Shown here: piece after piece, positions 1-5,682 of the stretch
How positions within the stretch are numbered: position 1 is the first letter of the stretch
Layout: each line of letters begins with the position of its first letter
Assembly: GCA_035642095.1 (NCBI GenBank)
Contig: DASQTB010000041.1
Span: 1 to 22,271, forward strand
Reading direction: 5' to 3'
Origin: DASQTB01 sp035642095
Lineage (GTDB): Bacteria > Actinomycetota > UBA4738 > CALAEC01
Length of the DNA stretch: 22,271 nt
Program-made: the position numbers and the translations under genes
Notes under the pieces: generated by a model
The model's database searches: none
The model's input: the letters and a program-made list of their open reading frames with translations, nothing else
Told to the model about the DNA's origin: nothing

Positions 1-374
1 GGCGGAAGACCACCGGTCGGAAGTCGACCGCCCGGCGGAAGACCACGGGTCGGCGGAAGACCACCGGTCGGCGGAAGACCACCGGTCGGAAGTCGACCGC
101 CCGGCGGAAGACCACGGGTCGGCGGAAGACCACCGGTCGGCGGAAGACCACCGGTCGGAAGTCGACCGCCCGCCGCAAGACCAGGGCGACGCGCAAGCGC
201 CCCGTAACGAGGCAGCCGGCCGCGGCCCCGATGGGGCCGGCCACGACCCAGCCGACCGCACCGGAACCCGCCCCGAGCCCGGCCCCGGAGCCCTCTCCGT
301 GGGGAGGGGGAGACACCGAGAGGGGCGGCTGGCCGTGGGGCGGCGAGGAGGAGTCTCGCCGGTCCGAGCCCTGA
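1..374 (+). CDS. C-terminal part of a Lys/Arg/Thr-rich, H1-like repeat protein (5' partial)
   Basis: An open frame enters from the left edge (first full codon at position 3) and stops with TGA at 372-374, leaving 123 residues. The first 56 are repeats of RRKTTG and RKSTA, giving a very basic tail like the histone-H1-like C-termini of bacterial nucleoid proteins. A Pro/Ala-rich linker follows, then an unusual Gly/Trp/Glu-rich end containing WPWGG and an acidic patch. The DNA encoding the repeats is a perfect 69-bp tandem repeat. Nucleic-acid binding is inferred from charge only. The N-terminal domain that would name the protein lies outside the window, so it could be an HU-type protein, a phasin-like protein or something else. 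The hairpin at 385-418 would end its transcript. Confidence 0.6.
   Translation, partial: RKTTGRKSTARRKTTGRRKTTGRRKTTGRKSTARRKTTGRRKTTGRRKTTGRKSTARRKTRATRKRPVTRQPAAAPMGPATTQPTAPEPAPSPAPEPSPWGGGDTERGGWPWGGEEESRRSEP
3..170 (+). repeat. 69-bp in-frame tandem repeat (about 2.4 copies visible)
   Basis: The unit starts CGGAAGTCGACCGCC at 18, recurs at 87 with no mismatch, and begins again at 156. Each unit encodes RKSTA followed by three RRKTTG hexapeptides, 23 residues in all. Each hexapeptide is itself an 18-bp sub-repeat. The array probably extends left of the window. Perfect identity at synonymous positions points to recent duplication by slippage or recombination rather than selection on protein sequence alone. 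Confidence 0.9.
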
Positions 375-384
375 TCGATCACCG

Positions 385-418
385 AGCGAGGGGCCTTCCA
401 ACGGAGGGCCCCTTCGCT
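385..418 (+). terminator. Probable intrinsic terminator after the basic repeat protein
   Basis: AGCGAGGGGCCTTCC pairs with GGAGGGCCCCTTCGCT around an AAC loop, with a few G-T or mismatched positions. A moderately T-rich stretch (TCGCTTCC) follows. It lies 10 nt after the TGA at 372-374 and before the cupredoxin gene. Confidence 0.6.
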
Positions 419-491
419 TCCTCCCGAACCGTCCTCCGGGCCACGCCGAATCCGCCAAGGGAGAACCCGGCAGCCCGAGAGGAGGGAGAGC

Positions 492-836
492 ATGTCCCGA
501 CGGTGGAAAGGCGCGGTGGCCGTCTTATCGCTTGGCCTGGTGCTGGGAACTTCGATCCCGACCGCGGCCGCGGTCAGGGTTCGGATGCGGGACGGAGCGG
601 CGGCCGACCAAAACTTCTATCGACCCCGGAGGGTCGTGGTGGAGAAAGGGGCCCGGGTGGTGTGGGTGAACCGTGGAGCCCGGCCTCACACCACCACGTC
701 GAATTCGGGCGTGTGGGACAGCGGAACCCTTCAGCCCGGAGAGACCTTCGGTCGCAGGTTCCGCAAGTCGGGAGTGTTCCGGTACCACTGCGAGATCCAC
801 GACGGGATGACCGGGAAGATCGTGGTCATGGCCTAG
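492..836 (+). CDS. Exported cupredoxin (plastocyanin/amicyanin-like blue copper protein)
   Basis: This 114-residue protein has an N-terminal signal peptide: RR, a hydrophobic stretch at residues 8-22, then an Ala-rich cleavage region near 25-27. A single cupredoxin domain follows. The type-1 copper ligands are visible: H66 in RPHTT, then C100, H103 and M106 in YHCEIHDGM. The C-x2-H-x2-M spacing is that of amicyanin-like short cupredoxins. Family members shuttle electrons or bind copper outside the membrane; the partner cannot be told from these neighbours. The ATG follows a GAGGAGGGAGAGC ribosome site, which fixes the start. The length is normal for a one-domain cupredoxin, and the protein may be lipid-free and secreted. 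Confidence 0.9.
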   Translation: MSRRWKGAVAVLSLGLVLGTSIPTAAAVRVRMRDGAAADQNFYRPRRVVVEKGARVVWVNRGARPHTTTSNSGVWDSGTLQPGETFGRRFRKSGVFRYHCEIHDGMTGKIVVMA

Positions 837-855
837 GTCCGATCGTCATCTCAGA

Positions 856-870
856 TAGGGTTCCACCGTG
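856..870 (+). promoter_or_regulatory. Candidate -10 box for a leaderless GTG start
   Basis: TAGGGT at 856-861 fits the actinobacterial TANNNT -10 pattern. It lies 6 nt before the GTG at 868, and no Shine-Dalgarno sequence sits between them. This arrangement is typical of leaderless transcripts in Actinobacteria. No convincing -35 is visible. Confidence 0.4.
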
Positions 871-1146
871 AGCGACATCGAGGTCATGCCGCTCCGCGAG
901 GGAGCCTTCGGCGTGAAGGTGACGGAGGGAGAGGTGACCACCGATCACCGCGTAACGGTGCCGCCAGCGTTCGTCGAAGATGTCGGCCTGGGCGGCACCG
1001 AGCCCGAGGTGATCGTTCGCGAGTCGATCGCCTTCCTCCTCGAGCGGGAGCCGGCGACCTCGATCCTCCGTGCGTTTTCGCTGGACGAGATCGTCCGCTA
1101 TTTCCCCGAGTTCACCTCGGAGCTGCCCCGGCGGCTCCGGGGCTGA
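868..1146 (+). CDS. Conserved hypothetical small protein
   Basis: This gene encodes a 92-residue soluble, acidic protein beginning with GTG. I do not recognise a named domain. The layout is a beta-rich first half (EGAFGVKVTEG, DHRVTVPPAF) and a helical second half containing VRESIAFLLEREPATSILRA and a C-terminal FPEF motif. It resembles short conserved proteins I recall from other actinobacteria, but I cannot name a family. There is no ribosome-binding site before the GTG, and a TAGGGT box lies 6 nt upstream, so translation is probably leaderless. The gene ends 4 nt from the end of the convergent gene at 1151. Confidence 0.7.
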   Translation: MSDIEVMPLREGAFGVKVTEGEVTTDHRVTVPPAFVEDVGLGGTEPEVIVRESIAFLLEREPATSILRAFSLDEIVRYFPEFTSELPRRLRG

Positions 1147-1150
1147 GCGA

Positions 1151-1348
1151 CTAGAGGCCGGGAACCTCGGGTCCCGTTTCCTCCTGCTCCTCGGGCTCGG
1201 TCGCCTCCCTGCGCCGACGACGCTGCTCCGCGACCTGTCGCTCGATCCTCCGGAGATTCTCCGTCTTGGCCCGGCCCGGTCCCGGAGGGTTGGACAACGC
1301 GGTCTGATCGTCGACATGCTGTTGGTGCTCCTGGGGCAGATCCTCCAT
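1151..1348 (-). CDS. Small charged hypothetical protein
   Basis: The product is 65 residues, starting at an ATG preceded by AGGAGGTGGGGC, a very good ribosome site that favours this start over a longer upstream one. The protein is Glu/Gln/Arg-rich and probably disordered or a single helix: an acidic N-terminus (MEDLPQEHQQHVDDQ), a basic middle with five consecutive arginines, and an acidic Pro-rich tail. No family is recognised. The gene converges on the 868-1146 gene with 4 nt between stops and is divergent from the PfpI gene. Confidence 0.6.
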   Translation of the reverse strand: MEDLPQEHQQHVDDQTALSNPPGPGRAKTENLRRIERQVAEQRRRRREATEPEEQEETGPEVPGL

Positions 1349-1385
1349 GCCCCACCTCCTACCCACGGCGACGGTATCCCACGCT

Positions 1386-1410
1386 GATTGCGGTCGATCC
1401 ATCGGGGTAA
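1386..1410 (+). promoter_or_regulatory. Candidate SigB/SigF-type promoter of the PfpI gene
   Basis: GATT (1386-1389), a 15-nt spacer and GGGTAA (1405-1410) match the GNNT-N14-16-GGGTA pattern of actinobacterial general-stress sigma factors. It lies 43 nt before the ATG at 1454. See the three similar sites near 4674, 4722 and 5024. Confidence 0.45.
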
Positions 1411-1453
1411 GGGCTTCGGGGAGGAGTCAACCGGGATCGAAGGAGGGATCTCC

Positions 1454-1999
1454 ATGGCCGACGACCTGAACGGCAAGCGGATCGCGTTCCTAGCCACCGA
1501 TGGTGTGGAACAGATCGAGCTGACCGAGCCCTGGGACGCGATGAAGGGGTCGGGAGCGACCTGCGAGCTGGTCTCTCCCAAGCGGGGGTCGATCCAGGGG
1601 TTCGACCACCACGACAAGGGAACCACGTTCCCGGTCGACCGGACCGTCGAGGAGGCCGACCCGTCCGACTACGACGGGCTGGTCCTGCCGGGCGGGGTGA
1701 TCAACCCGGACCGGCTCCGGACGAACGAGCACGCGGTGACCTTCGTCCGGAGCTTCGTCGACCAGGGGAAGCTCGTTGCCGCGATCTGCCACGGGCCGTG
1801 GACCCTGGTCGAGGCCGACGTGGTCCGCGGCCGAACGCTGACCTCATGGCCCAGCCTGCGAACGGACATCAGGAACGCCGGCGGGACGTGGGTCGACGAA
1901 CAGGTCCATCGGGACGGGTCCCTGGTGACCAGCCGGAAGCCAGACGACCTCCCCGCCTTCACCAAGACGGCCATCGACGTCCTCGGGGACGAGGCCTGA
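1454..1999 (+). CDS. DJ-1/PfpI family protein (class I glutamine amidotransferase-like)
   Basis: This 181-residue protein has the DJ-1/PfpI fold. It opens with a GKRIAFLATDGVEQIEL strand-turn and later carries LVLPGG at 76-81. The nucleophile elbow AICHGPW at 110-116 contains Cys112 followed by His113, as in PfpI-type members. Family members act as intracellular proteases or deglycases/chaperones against stress-damaged proteins; the precise activity cannot be read from sequence. The start is the ATG after GAAGGAGGGATCTCC rather than an upstream in-frame ATG at 1388. A GGGTAA-type promoter upstream suggests induction in a general stress response. A strong hairpin follows the stop. Confidence 0.9.
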   Translation: MADDLNGKRIAFLATDGVEQIELTEPWDAMKGSGATCELVSPKRGSIQGFDHHDKGTTFPVDRTVEEADPSDYDGLVLPGGVINPDRLRTNEHAVTFVRSFVDQGKLVAAICHGPWTLVEADVVRGRTLTSWPSLRTDIRNAGGTWVDEQVHRDGSLVTSRKPDDLPAFTKTAIDVLGDEA

Positions 2000-2012
2000 T
2001 TGGGAGCCGGAC

Positions 2013-2045
2013 GCCGGGCAGGGCCCCGCGTGGGCTCTGCCCGGC
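2013..2045 (+). terminator. Rho-independent-type terminator after the PfpI gene
   Basis: GCCGGGCAGGGCCC pairs with GGGCTCTGCCCGGC around a short loop, one G-T wobble included. TTGTC follows. It is 13 nt past the TGA of the PfpI gene and lies before the sigma factor gene. Confidence 0.75.
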
Positions 2046-2105
2046 TTGTCCGGATCACCCGACCTCGGGAATAGGAAACCGCTCTGGGCGGTAATACATG
2101 GTGAG

Positions 2106-3050
2106 ATGAGCGCCGTTCCCAAGGGACCGGGGCGAGGCGACCCTGCCTCGCTGACCGATGACGTCCGCCTGTACCTCGAGGCGGCCGCCCGAGAGCCCCT
2201 GCTCACCAAGGAGCAGGAGGTCGAGCTGGCTATGGCCATCGACCGGGGGAAGGAGGCCGAGGAGCGGCTCAGCCGGGGCCGACTCCGCTCCGCGAACAGC
2301 ATCCGGCGGGCGGAGGAGGCCGTCCGTGAGGCCGAACGGGCCCGTCAGCGATTCATCCTGGCGAACCTGCGACTGGTGGTCTCGGTGGCCCGGAAGTACC
2401 AGGGGCAGGGTCTGACCCTCCTCGACCTGGTCCAGGACGGGAACATCGGGCTCATGCGGGCCGTGGAGCTGTTCGACTGGCGCCGGGGGTTCAAGTTCTC
2501 CACCTACGCCACCTGGTGGATCCGTCAGGCCATCACCCGGGCCCTGGCCGATCGGGGCCGGACCATCCGACTGCCGGTCCACGTCGGCGAACGGATCCGA
2601 AAGGTCAAGGCCACGGCGTGGCACATGGCTCAGCAGACGGGCGAGGAGCCAACCCCGGAGAGGCTGGCCGAAGTCCTCGACTCCTCCCCCGAGGAGATCG
2701 CCGAGATCCTCGAGCTGGAGCGGCGGGAGCCCCTGTCGCTGCAGACGCCGGTGGGCGAGGACACGGAGCTGGGTGAGCTGATCGAGCTCTCCGACTCCCA
2801 GGCCCCGTTCGAAGAGGTTGAGGAAGGCCTGGTCCGGCAGGAGATCGGCCACACCATGAACCAGCTGCTCTCTGCTCAGGAACGGCAGGTTCTGGCGATC
2901 CGCTACGGCCTGGGCGACGGCCATCCGCTGTCACTCCGGGAGTCAGGGCGGATGCTGGGGCTCTCCGCGGAGCGGGTCCGACAGGTCGAGCGCGAGGCGC
3001 TGGCCAAGCTGCGGGAGTCCGAGGTCATCGCGGCGGCCGCCGCTTTCTGA
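2106..3050 (+). CDS. Group 2 sigma-70 family RNA polymerase sigma factor
   Basis: The product is a 314-residue primary-like sigma factor lacking the long region 1.1. Region 1.2 is at about residues 15-50. Regions 2.1-2.4 span about 84-154, with the signature DLVQDGNIGLMRAV (107-120) and the -10-reading helix FSTYATWWIRQAITRAL (131-147). Region 3 covers about 155-240. Region 4 has the -35-reading helix-turn-helix LSLRESGRMLGLSAERVRQV (275-294). Between regions 1.2 and 2.1 lies a highly charged insert (about 50-82) predicted to be helical or coiled. It would direct polymerase to housekeeping-like promoters under particular conditions. The start chosen is the ATG at 2106, with a weak GGTGAG; an in-frame start 60 nt upstream lies against the terminator and is less likely. 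Confidence 0.93.
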   Translation: MSAVPKGPGRGDPASLTDDVRLYLEAAAREPLLTKEQEVELAMAIDRGKEAEERLSRGRLRSANSIRRAEEAVREAERARQRFILANLRLVVSVARKYQGQGLTLLDLVQDGNIGLMRAVELFDWRRGFKFSTYATWWIRQAITRALADRGRTIRLPVHVGERIRKVKATAWHMAQQTGEEPTPERLAEVLDSSPEEIAEILELERREPLSLQTPVGEDTELGELIELSDSQAPFEEVEEGLVRQEIGHTMNQLLSAQERQVLAIRYGLGDGHPLSLRESGRMLGLSAERVRQVEREALAKLRESEVIAAAAAF

Positions 3051-3066
3051 ACCCTCATCGCACCTT

Positions 3067-3080
3067 CCGGCTGGGGCCGG
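3067..3080 (+). terminator. Weak hairpin after the sigma factor gene
   Basis: CCGGC-TGGG-GCCGG forms a perfect 5-bp stem with a 4-nt loop, 16 nt after the sigma stop. A short TCTC follows but there is no T-run, so termination would be weak. Confidence 0.3.
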
Positions 3081-3120
3081 TCTCGAGCCGTCGCGTAGCC
3101 TGAGTCACGAGGAGGGTTCG

Positions 3121-3999
3121 ATGACGACGATCGGGTTCTGCGGGCTGGGACAGATGGGGGCGCCCATGGCGGCGCGCCTCCTCGACGCCGGGTTCGACGT
3201 GGCGGTGTGGAATCGAACGTCTGGAAAGGCCGATCCCCTGGTGGCCCGGGGCGCCCGACGGGCCGCCTCCCCCGCGAAGGCCGCCGCGGGGGCCGAGGCG
3301 GTGATCACCATGCTGGCCGATCAGGAAGCGGTCGAGGCCGTCGTGTTCGCCGACGACGGGCTCCACCGGGCGTTGGCGTCGGGAGGGACCCTGATCGACA
3401 TGTCGACCGTGGGACCGGACACGGTGCGGCGAGTCGCCCGGCGGCTGCCCGATGGTGTCACGATCCTCGACGCTCCGGTGCTGGGAAGCTCGCCTCAGGC
3501 CGAGGCCGGCGACCTCAAGGTATTCGCCGCGGGGGAACGTGCTGAGGTGGATCGGAGGCGACCGATCCTGGAGACGCTGGGGACGGTCCTCTACGTCGGC
3601 CCGCTGGGGGCGGGGGCGAGCATGAAGCTGGTTGTCAACTCGACCCTCGGCGCCCTGATGACCGCCCTCGGCGAGGCGCTGGTCCTGGGCGACGCCCTCG
3701 CCCTCGAGCAGGGAACGGTCCTCGACGTGCTGGCCGACTCACCGATCGGGGTCCCGGTCCGCCGGAAGCGGGAGTCCATCGAGTCGGGCACGTATCCGGC
3801 GACGTTCAAGCTGTCCTTGGCCCGGAAGGACCTCGATCTCGTGAACCGGGCCGCCTCCCAATCCAGCCTTCAACTCCGGCTGGCCCGGGCGGCGAGCTCG
3901 TGGTTCGCGGAGGCCGAGTCGGCCGGTCTCCAGGACCTCGACTACTCGGCGGTGGTGGCGCACATCCGAGGACGTCCCGCCGCCGGGCAACGGACCTAG
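3121..3999 (+). CDS. NAD(P)-dependent beta-hydroxyacid dehydrogenase (3-hydroxyisobutyrate dehydrogenase family)
   Basis: The product has 292 residues, the normal length for the family. The Rossmann motif GLGQMGAPMA is at 8-17, followed by the NR (31-32) typical of NADP-preferring members. The substrate-binding DMSTVGPD is at 93-100. A DAPVLGSSPQAEAGDLK segment at 117-133 resembles the glyoxylate/succinic-semialdehyde-reductase branch more than the usual DAPVSGG. The catalytic GAGASMKLVVN at 163-173 supplies Lys169 and Asn173. It could reduce small semialdehydes or oxidise 3-hydroxyacids. The ATG follows GAGGAGGGTTCG. Although malonate semialdehyde is made by the operon at 6178-12257, this gene is distant and separately transcribed, so a link is speculative. 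Its TAG overlaps the stop of the convergent gene in one CTAG. Confidence 0.88.
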   Translation: MTTIGFCGLGQMGAPMAARLLDAGFDVAVWNRTSGKADPLVARGARRAASPAKAAAGAEAVITMLADQEAVEAVVFADDGLHRALASGGTLIDMSTVGPDTVRRVARRLPDGVTILDAPVLGSSPQAEAGDLKVFAAGERAEVDRRRPILETLGTVLYVGPLGAGASMKLVVNSTLGALMTALGEALVLGDALALEQGTVLDVLADSPIGVPVRRKRESIESGTYPATFKLSLARKDLDLVNRAASQSSLQLRLARAASSWFAEAESAGLQDLDYSAVVAHIRGRPAAGQRT

Positions 4000-4421
4000 G
4001 CCAGCAACCAGACCACGGCCACCAGTCCCAACAGGATCTCCACGGCGGCGGCTGCCGCGGCGAAGGGGGCGGCGATCAGCAGCCACGGACGGAGCAGGAC
4101 GGCGGCCGGGGTGAGGACCTCCAGGACCTCCCGCGAGGATGACACCGCTCGGAGGAGGCCGAACGTCCTCCGGGCCCGCGACAACGAGGTTCGGCTCTGT
4201 CCCACCTCCGCGGCCCGGCGACGGATCTCGCCGGCTCGGGAACCCACCGCCGCGGGGAGCTCCCGCAGCCGGCCGGGAAGAGCGAGCACCGCCCGGACGG
4301 CCAGGACGAACAGGGCCAGGCCGACCGGCGGCGCCGCCAGCAGGAGCGCCCCGACCACGAGGGCCACGGCCGAGCGGTCCTCGGCGGGAAGCAGCCCTCG
4401 GAGAGCGATCCACGCGGCCAA
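3996..4421 (-). CDS. Multi-pass membrane protein of unknown function (start uncertain)
   Basis: The frame encodes at least 141 residues with three or four hydrophobic segments: around the N-terminus, SAVALVVGALLLAAPPVGLA, a following FVLAVRAVLA, and two C-terminal stretches (VLLRPWLLIAAPFAAAAAA and VEILLGLVAVVWLLA). A basic, helical cytoplasmic loop rich in Arg lies between them. The coordinates use a TTG at 4421, but the hydrophobic segment visibly continues upstream (GWLAGVAAAAGLAAWIALRG), and the frame stays open to a GTG at 4568 inside the preceding gene. The true start is therefore probably upstream and coupled to the 44-aa gene. No family is recognised. The last four bases overlap the end of the dehydrogenase gene. 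Confidence 0.6.
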   Translation of the reverse strand: MAAWIALRGLLPAEDRSAVALVVGALLLAAPPVGLALFVLAVRAVLALPGRLRELPAAVGSRAGEIRRRAAEVGQSRTSLSRARRTFGLLRAVSSSREVLEVLTPAAVLLRPWLLIAAPFAAAAAAVEILLGLVAVVWLLA

Positions 4422-4503
4422 GCCAGCCGCCGCCGCAACCCCGGCGAGCCAGCCGGCGCCCCGGGCCAGCCGAGCGAGGATCGCCCGCCAGGCGGGCGAA
4501 CGA

Positions 4504-4638
4504 TCAGGCGGTGGTTCCCGCAGGGACGCTGGGGGTTGTCGGCGGGAGGGCCGGCGTCTCTGCCTGACGCTCGCGGATCCTGTTGATGACCCATCGGGCG
4601 GCCAGCCCGACCAGCAGCAGCTTCAAGACCGTCTTCAT
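4504..4638 (-). CDS. Small 44-aa single-pass membrane protein
   Basis: This is a short gene starting at an ATG after GGAGGAAGGGAGCCGAG, a convincing ribosome site. The protein has one amphipathic to hydrophobic N-terminal helix (MKTVLKLLLVGLAARWVINR), then a short polar tail ending Pro/Thr-rich. It is probably anchored in the membrane by its N-terminus. It lies directly upstream of, and probably in one operon with, the membrane protein at 3996-4421. A GGGTAA-type promoter sits 36 nt upstream on the same strand, suggesting general-stress control. It resembles small stress membrane peptides of actinobacteria only in general character. Confidence 0.55.
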   Translation of the reverse strand: MKTVLKLLLVGLAARWVINRIRERQAETPALPPTTPSVPAGTTA

Positions 4639-4673
4639 CTCGGCTCCCTTCCTCCTCGGAGACGCCTCTTCCT

Positions 4674-4699
4674 TTACCCACGGCCCGCCCCCTCGATAC
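4674..4699 (-). promoter_or_regulatory. Candidate SigB/SigF-type promoter of the 44-aa gene
   Basis: Read on the minus strand: GTAT (4699-4696), a 16-nt spacer and GGGTAA (4679-4674), matching GNNT-N14-16-GGGTA. The box ends 35 nt before the ATG at 4638. It shares the short intergenic region with the plus-strand site at 4702-4727. Confidence 0.45.
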
Positions 4700-4730
4700 C
4701 GGCATGGACCGACCGACGGCGGGGTATCGA
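4693..4730. promoter_or_regulatory. Inverted repeat between divergent small genes
   Basis: TCGATACC (4693-4700) and GGTATCGA (4723-4730) are perfect 8-bp inverted copies separated by 22 bp. The arms overlap the predicted -35 of the minus-strand promoter and the -10 of the plus-strand promoter. It may be an operator, or simply the result of two facing promoters of the same class. Confidence 0.4.
4702..4727 (+). promoter_or_regulatory. Candidate SigB/SigF-type promoter of the 4738 gene
   Basis: GCAT (4702-4705), a 16-nt spacer and GGGTAT (4722-4727). Transcription would start about 4 nt before the ATG at 4738, giving a nearly leaderless mRNA. Confidence 0.4.
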
Positions 4731-4737
4731 TGGAGGG

Positions 4738-4956
4738 ATGCATCCGAAGCTCCAGGCGCTGGGGGAGTCCAGCCTGAAGGGCTGGCGAGGGCGGGTCGCC
4801 GGACCGGTGGCCAACGCCGTCTCCCGACGGACGGATTACTCCGCGGACCAGATCCGAGCGGTGTTCGGGCTGGCGTTCTTCGCACTGTCGGTCTACCTGC
4901 TGGCCTCCACGGTCCGCCGGGCCCTGCAGTCCGAAGAGCTGACCGACCTCGACTGA
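4738..4956 (+). CDS. Small membrane protein of unknown function (72 aa)
   Basis: The product has 72 residues: a basic, amphipathic N-terminal half (HPKLQALGESSLKGWRGRVA), then DYSADQIRAVFGLAFFALSV leading into one membrane segment (about 45-58), and a polar, acidic C-terminus ending EELTDLD. No family is recognised. GGAGGG sits only 1 nt before the ATG, too close to act as a normal ribosome site. A GGGTAT box 10 nt upstream instead suggests near-leaderless expression. The gene is divergent from the 44-aa membrane peptide and shares the inverted repeat at 4693-4730 with it. Confidence 0.6.
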   Translation: MHPKLQALGESSLKGWRGRVAGPVANAVSRRTDYSADQIRAVFGLAFFALSVYLLASTVRRALQSEELTDLD

Positions 4957-5003
4957 CAGACGCCCGCGGGGCGACGAGGCGTCGGCACGCGTCCCCTATC
5001 GAA

Positions 5004-5029
5004 GATTTCGGGCCGCGAGGTGAGGGTAA
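5004..5029 (+). promoter_or_regulatory. Candidate SigB/SigF-type promoter of the 21-aa peptide gene
   Basis: GATT (5004-5007), a 16-nt spacer and GGGTAA (5024-5029), 28 nt before the ATG at 5058. Same architecture as the sites at 1386, 4674 and 4702. Confidence 0.45.
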
Positions 5030-5057
5030 CTATGAACACGCGACCCAAGGAGGGACC

Positions 5058-5123
5058 ATGTACATCGGAATCGGAATCGGAACGCTCATCCTCATCATCG
5101 TCCTGATCGCGCTCCTCACCTAA
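5058..5123 (+). CDS. 21-aa hydrophobic membrane peptide
   Basis: This very short gene encodes 21 residues, beginning MYIGIGIGTLILII and continuing with Leu/Ile/Val to a final Thr, so essentially one transmembrane helix and nothing else. The ATG follows AAGGAGGGACC, an excellent ribosome site. A GGGTAA promoter precedes it and a strong hairpin follows at 5150-5174, so it forms a complete one-gene transcription unit. Tiny hydrophobic proteins of this kind occur in Actinobacteria; their role is unknown to me. Possible roles are membrane stress modulation or a regulator of a larger membrane protein. Confidence 0.65.
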   Translation: MYIGIGIGTLILIIVLIALLT

Positions 5124-5149
5124 CGAGCGCCGAGCCAGACGAACATCGT

Positions 5150-5174
5150 GGGGCCGGCCTTCTTGGTCGGCCCC
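5150..5174 (+). terminator. Strong hairpin terminator after the 21-aa peptide gene
   Basis: GGGGCCGGCC-TTCTT-GGTCGGCCCC gives a 10-bp stem with one G-T wobble and a 5-nt loop, followed by TCCC. It is 26 nt after the TAA at 5123. Confidence 0.7.
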
Positions 5175-5335
5175 TCCCGCAACGCAAAGCGTGAGACCAC
5201 CGGGGAGCTGCAACGCTGCGCCGGAAGGCAGGCACCCTCAAGGACTGCGAGAGTTCCCGTACGAGAACTCGCCGACTGAGATTCGGCTAGGGGGGACGAG
5301 ACGCTCGACCTTCGGGGGAGGTTCAAAGGTGGATA
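5175..5335 (+). promoter_or_regulatory. Structured leader of the STAS/RsbW operon
   Basis: No gene is seen here. Two small inverted repeats are present: GAGTTC (5251-5256) with GAACTC (5265-5270), and GCCGA-CTGAGAT-TCGGC (5271-5287). GGGGGAGG and AAGGTGG lie just before the ATG at 5336. No recognisable riboswitch and no convincing GGGTAA box were found. The hairpins could be regulatory or incidental. Confidence 0.3.
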
Positions 5336-5677
5336 ATGCCGCCCGTGGAGCCGTTCAGCCTTCAACCAGCCGACCGACCGGGTGCCTTCCGCCTGGGCGG
5401 CGAGCTGGACATAGCGAGCGCCGAGGCCGTCCGGTCTCGCTTGGAGGGGGAGCTGGAGCGGTCCGGGGGGTTGACGCTGGATACCAGCGACCTGAGGTTC
5501 ATGGATAGCCAGGGCCTTCGGATGCTGATCGACCTGGGGGAGCAAGCGCTGAAACGAGACGGGACCGTCAAGGTGTTGAACTGCTCCAAACAGGTGCGGC
5601 GGCTCCTCGAGGTTGCGGTTCCGACGGGCATCCCAGGGGTAGAAATCGTCGACAGGGAAGGGCCCGACGCCCGTTAA
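5336..5677 (+). CDS. STAS-domain anti-sigma factor antagonist (RsbV/SpoIIAA-like)
   Basis: The product is 113 residues, essentially one STAS domain. The strand RLGGELDIASAEAVRSRLEG at 19-38 contains the usual G-E-L-D-I-A. The conserved phosphorylation site is Ser58 in RFMDSQGLRMLI. In this family, the unphosphorylated antagonist binds an RsbW-type kinase and frees the sigma factor; phosphorylation at this serine turns it off. The gene directly downstream encodes an RsbW-like ATPase only 5 nt away, so the two form a partner-switching pair. The start ATG follows AAGGTGG. The cognate sigma factor is not adjacent; GGGTAA-type promoters nearby suggest a SigB/SigF-type target encoded elsewhere. Confidence 0.9.
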   Translation: MPPVEPFSLQPADRPGAFRLGGELDIASAEAVRSRLEGELERSGGLTLDTSDLRFMDSQGLRMLIDLGEQALKRDGTVKVLNCSKQVRRLLEVAVPTGIPGVEIVDREGPDAR

Positions 5678-5682
5678 GGGAG

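Noticed and set aside
1..170. CRISPR-like repetitive array
   Set aside because: The units are adjacent, in frame and without unique spacers. They encode a Lys/Arg/Thr repeat protein.
3996..3999. Shared CTAG at the ends of the convergent dehydrogenase and membrane genes as a functional signal
   Set aside because: It is simply two overlapping TAG stop codons on opposite strands, a consequence of tight packing.
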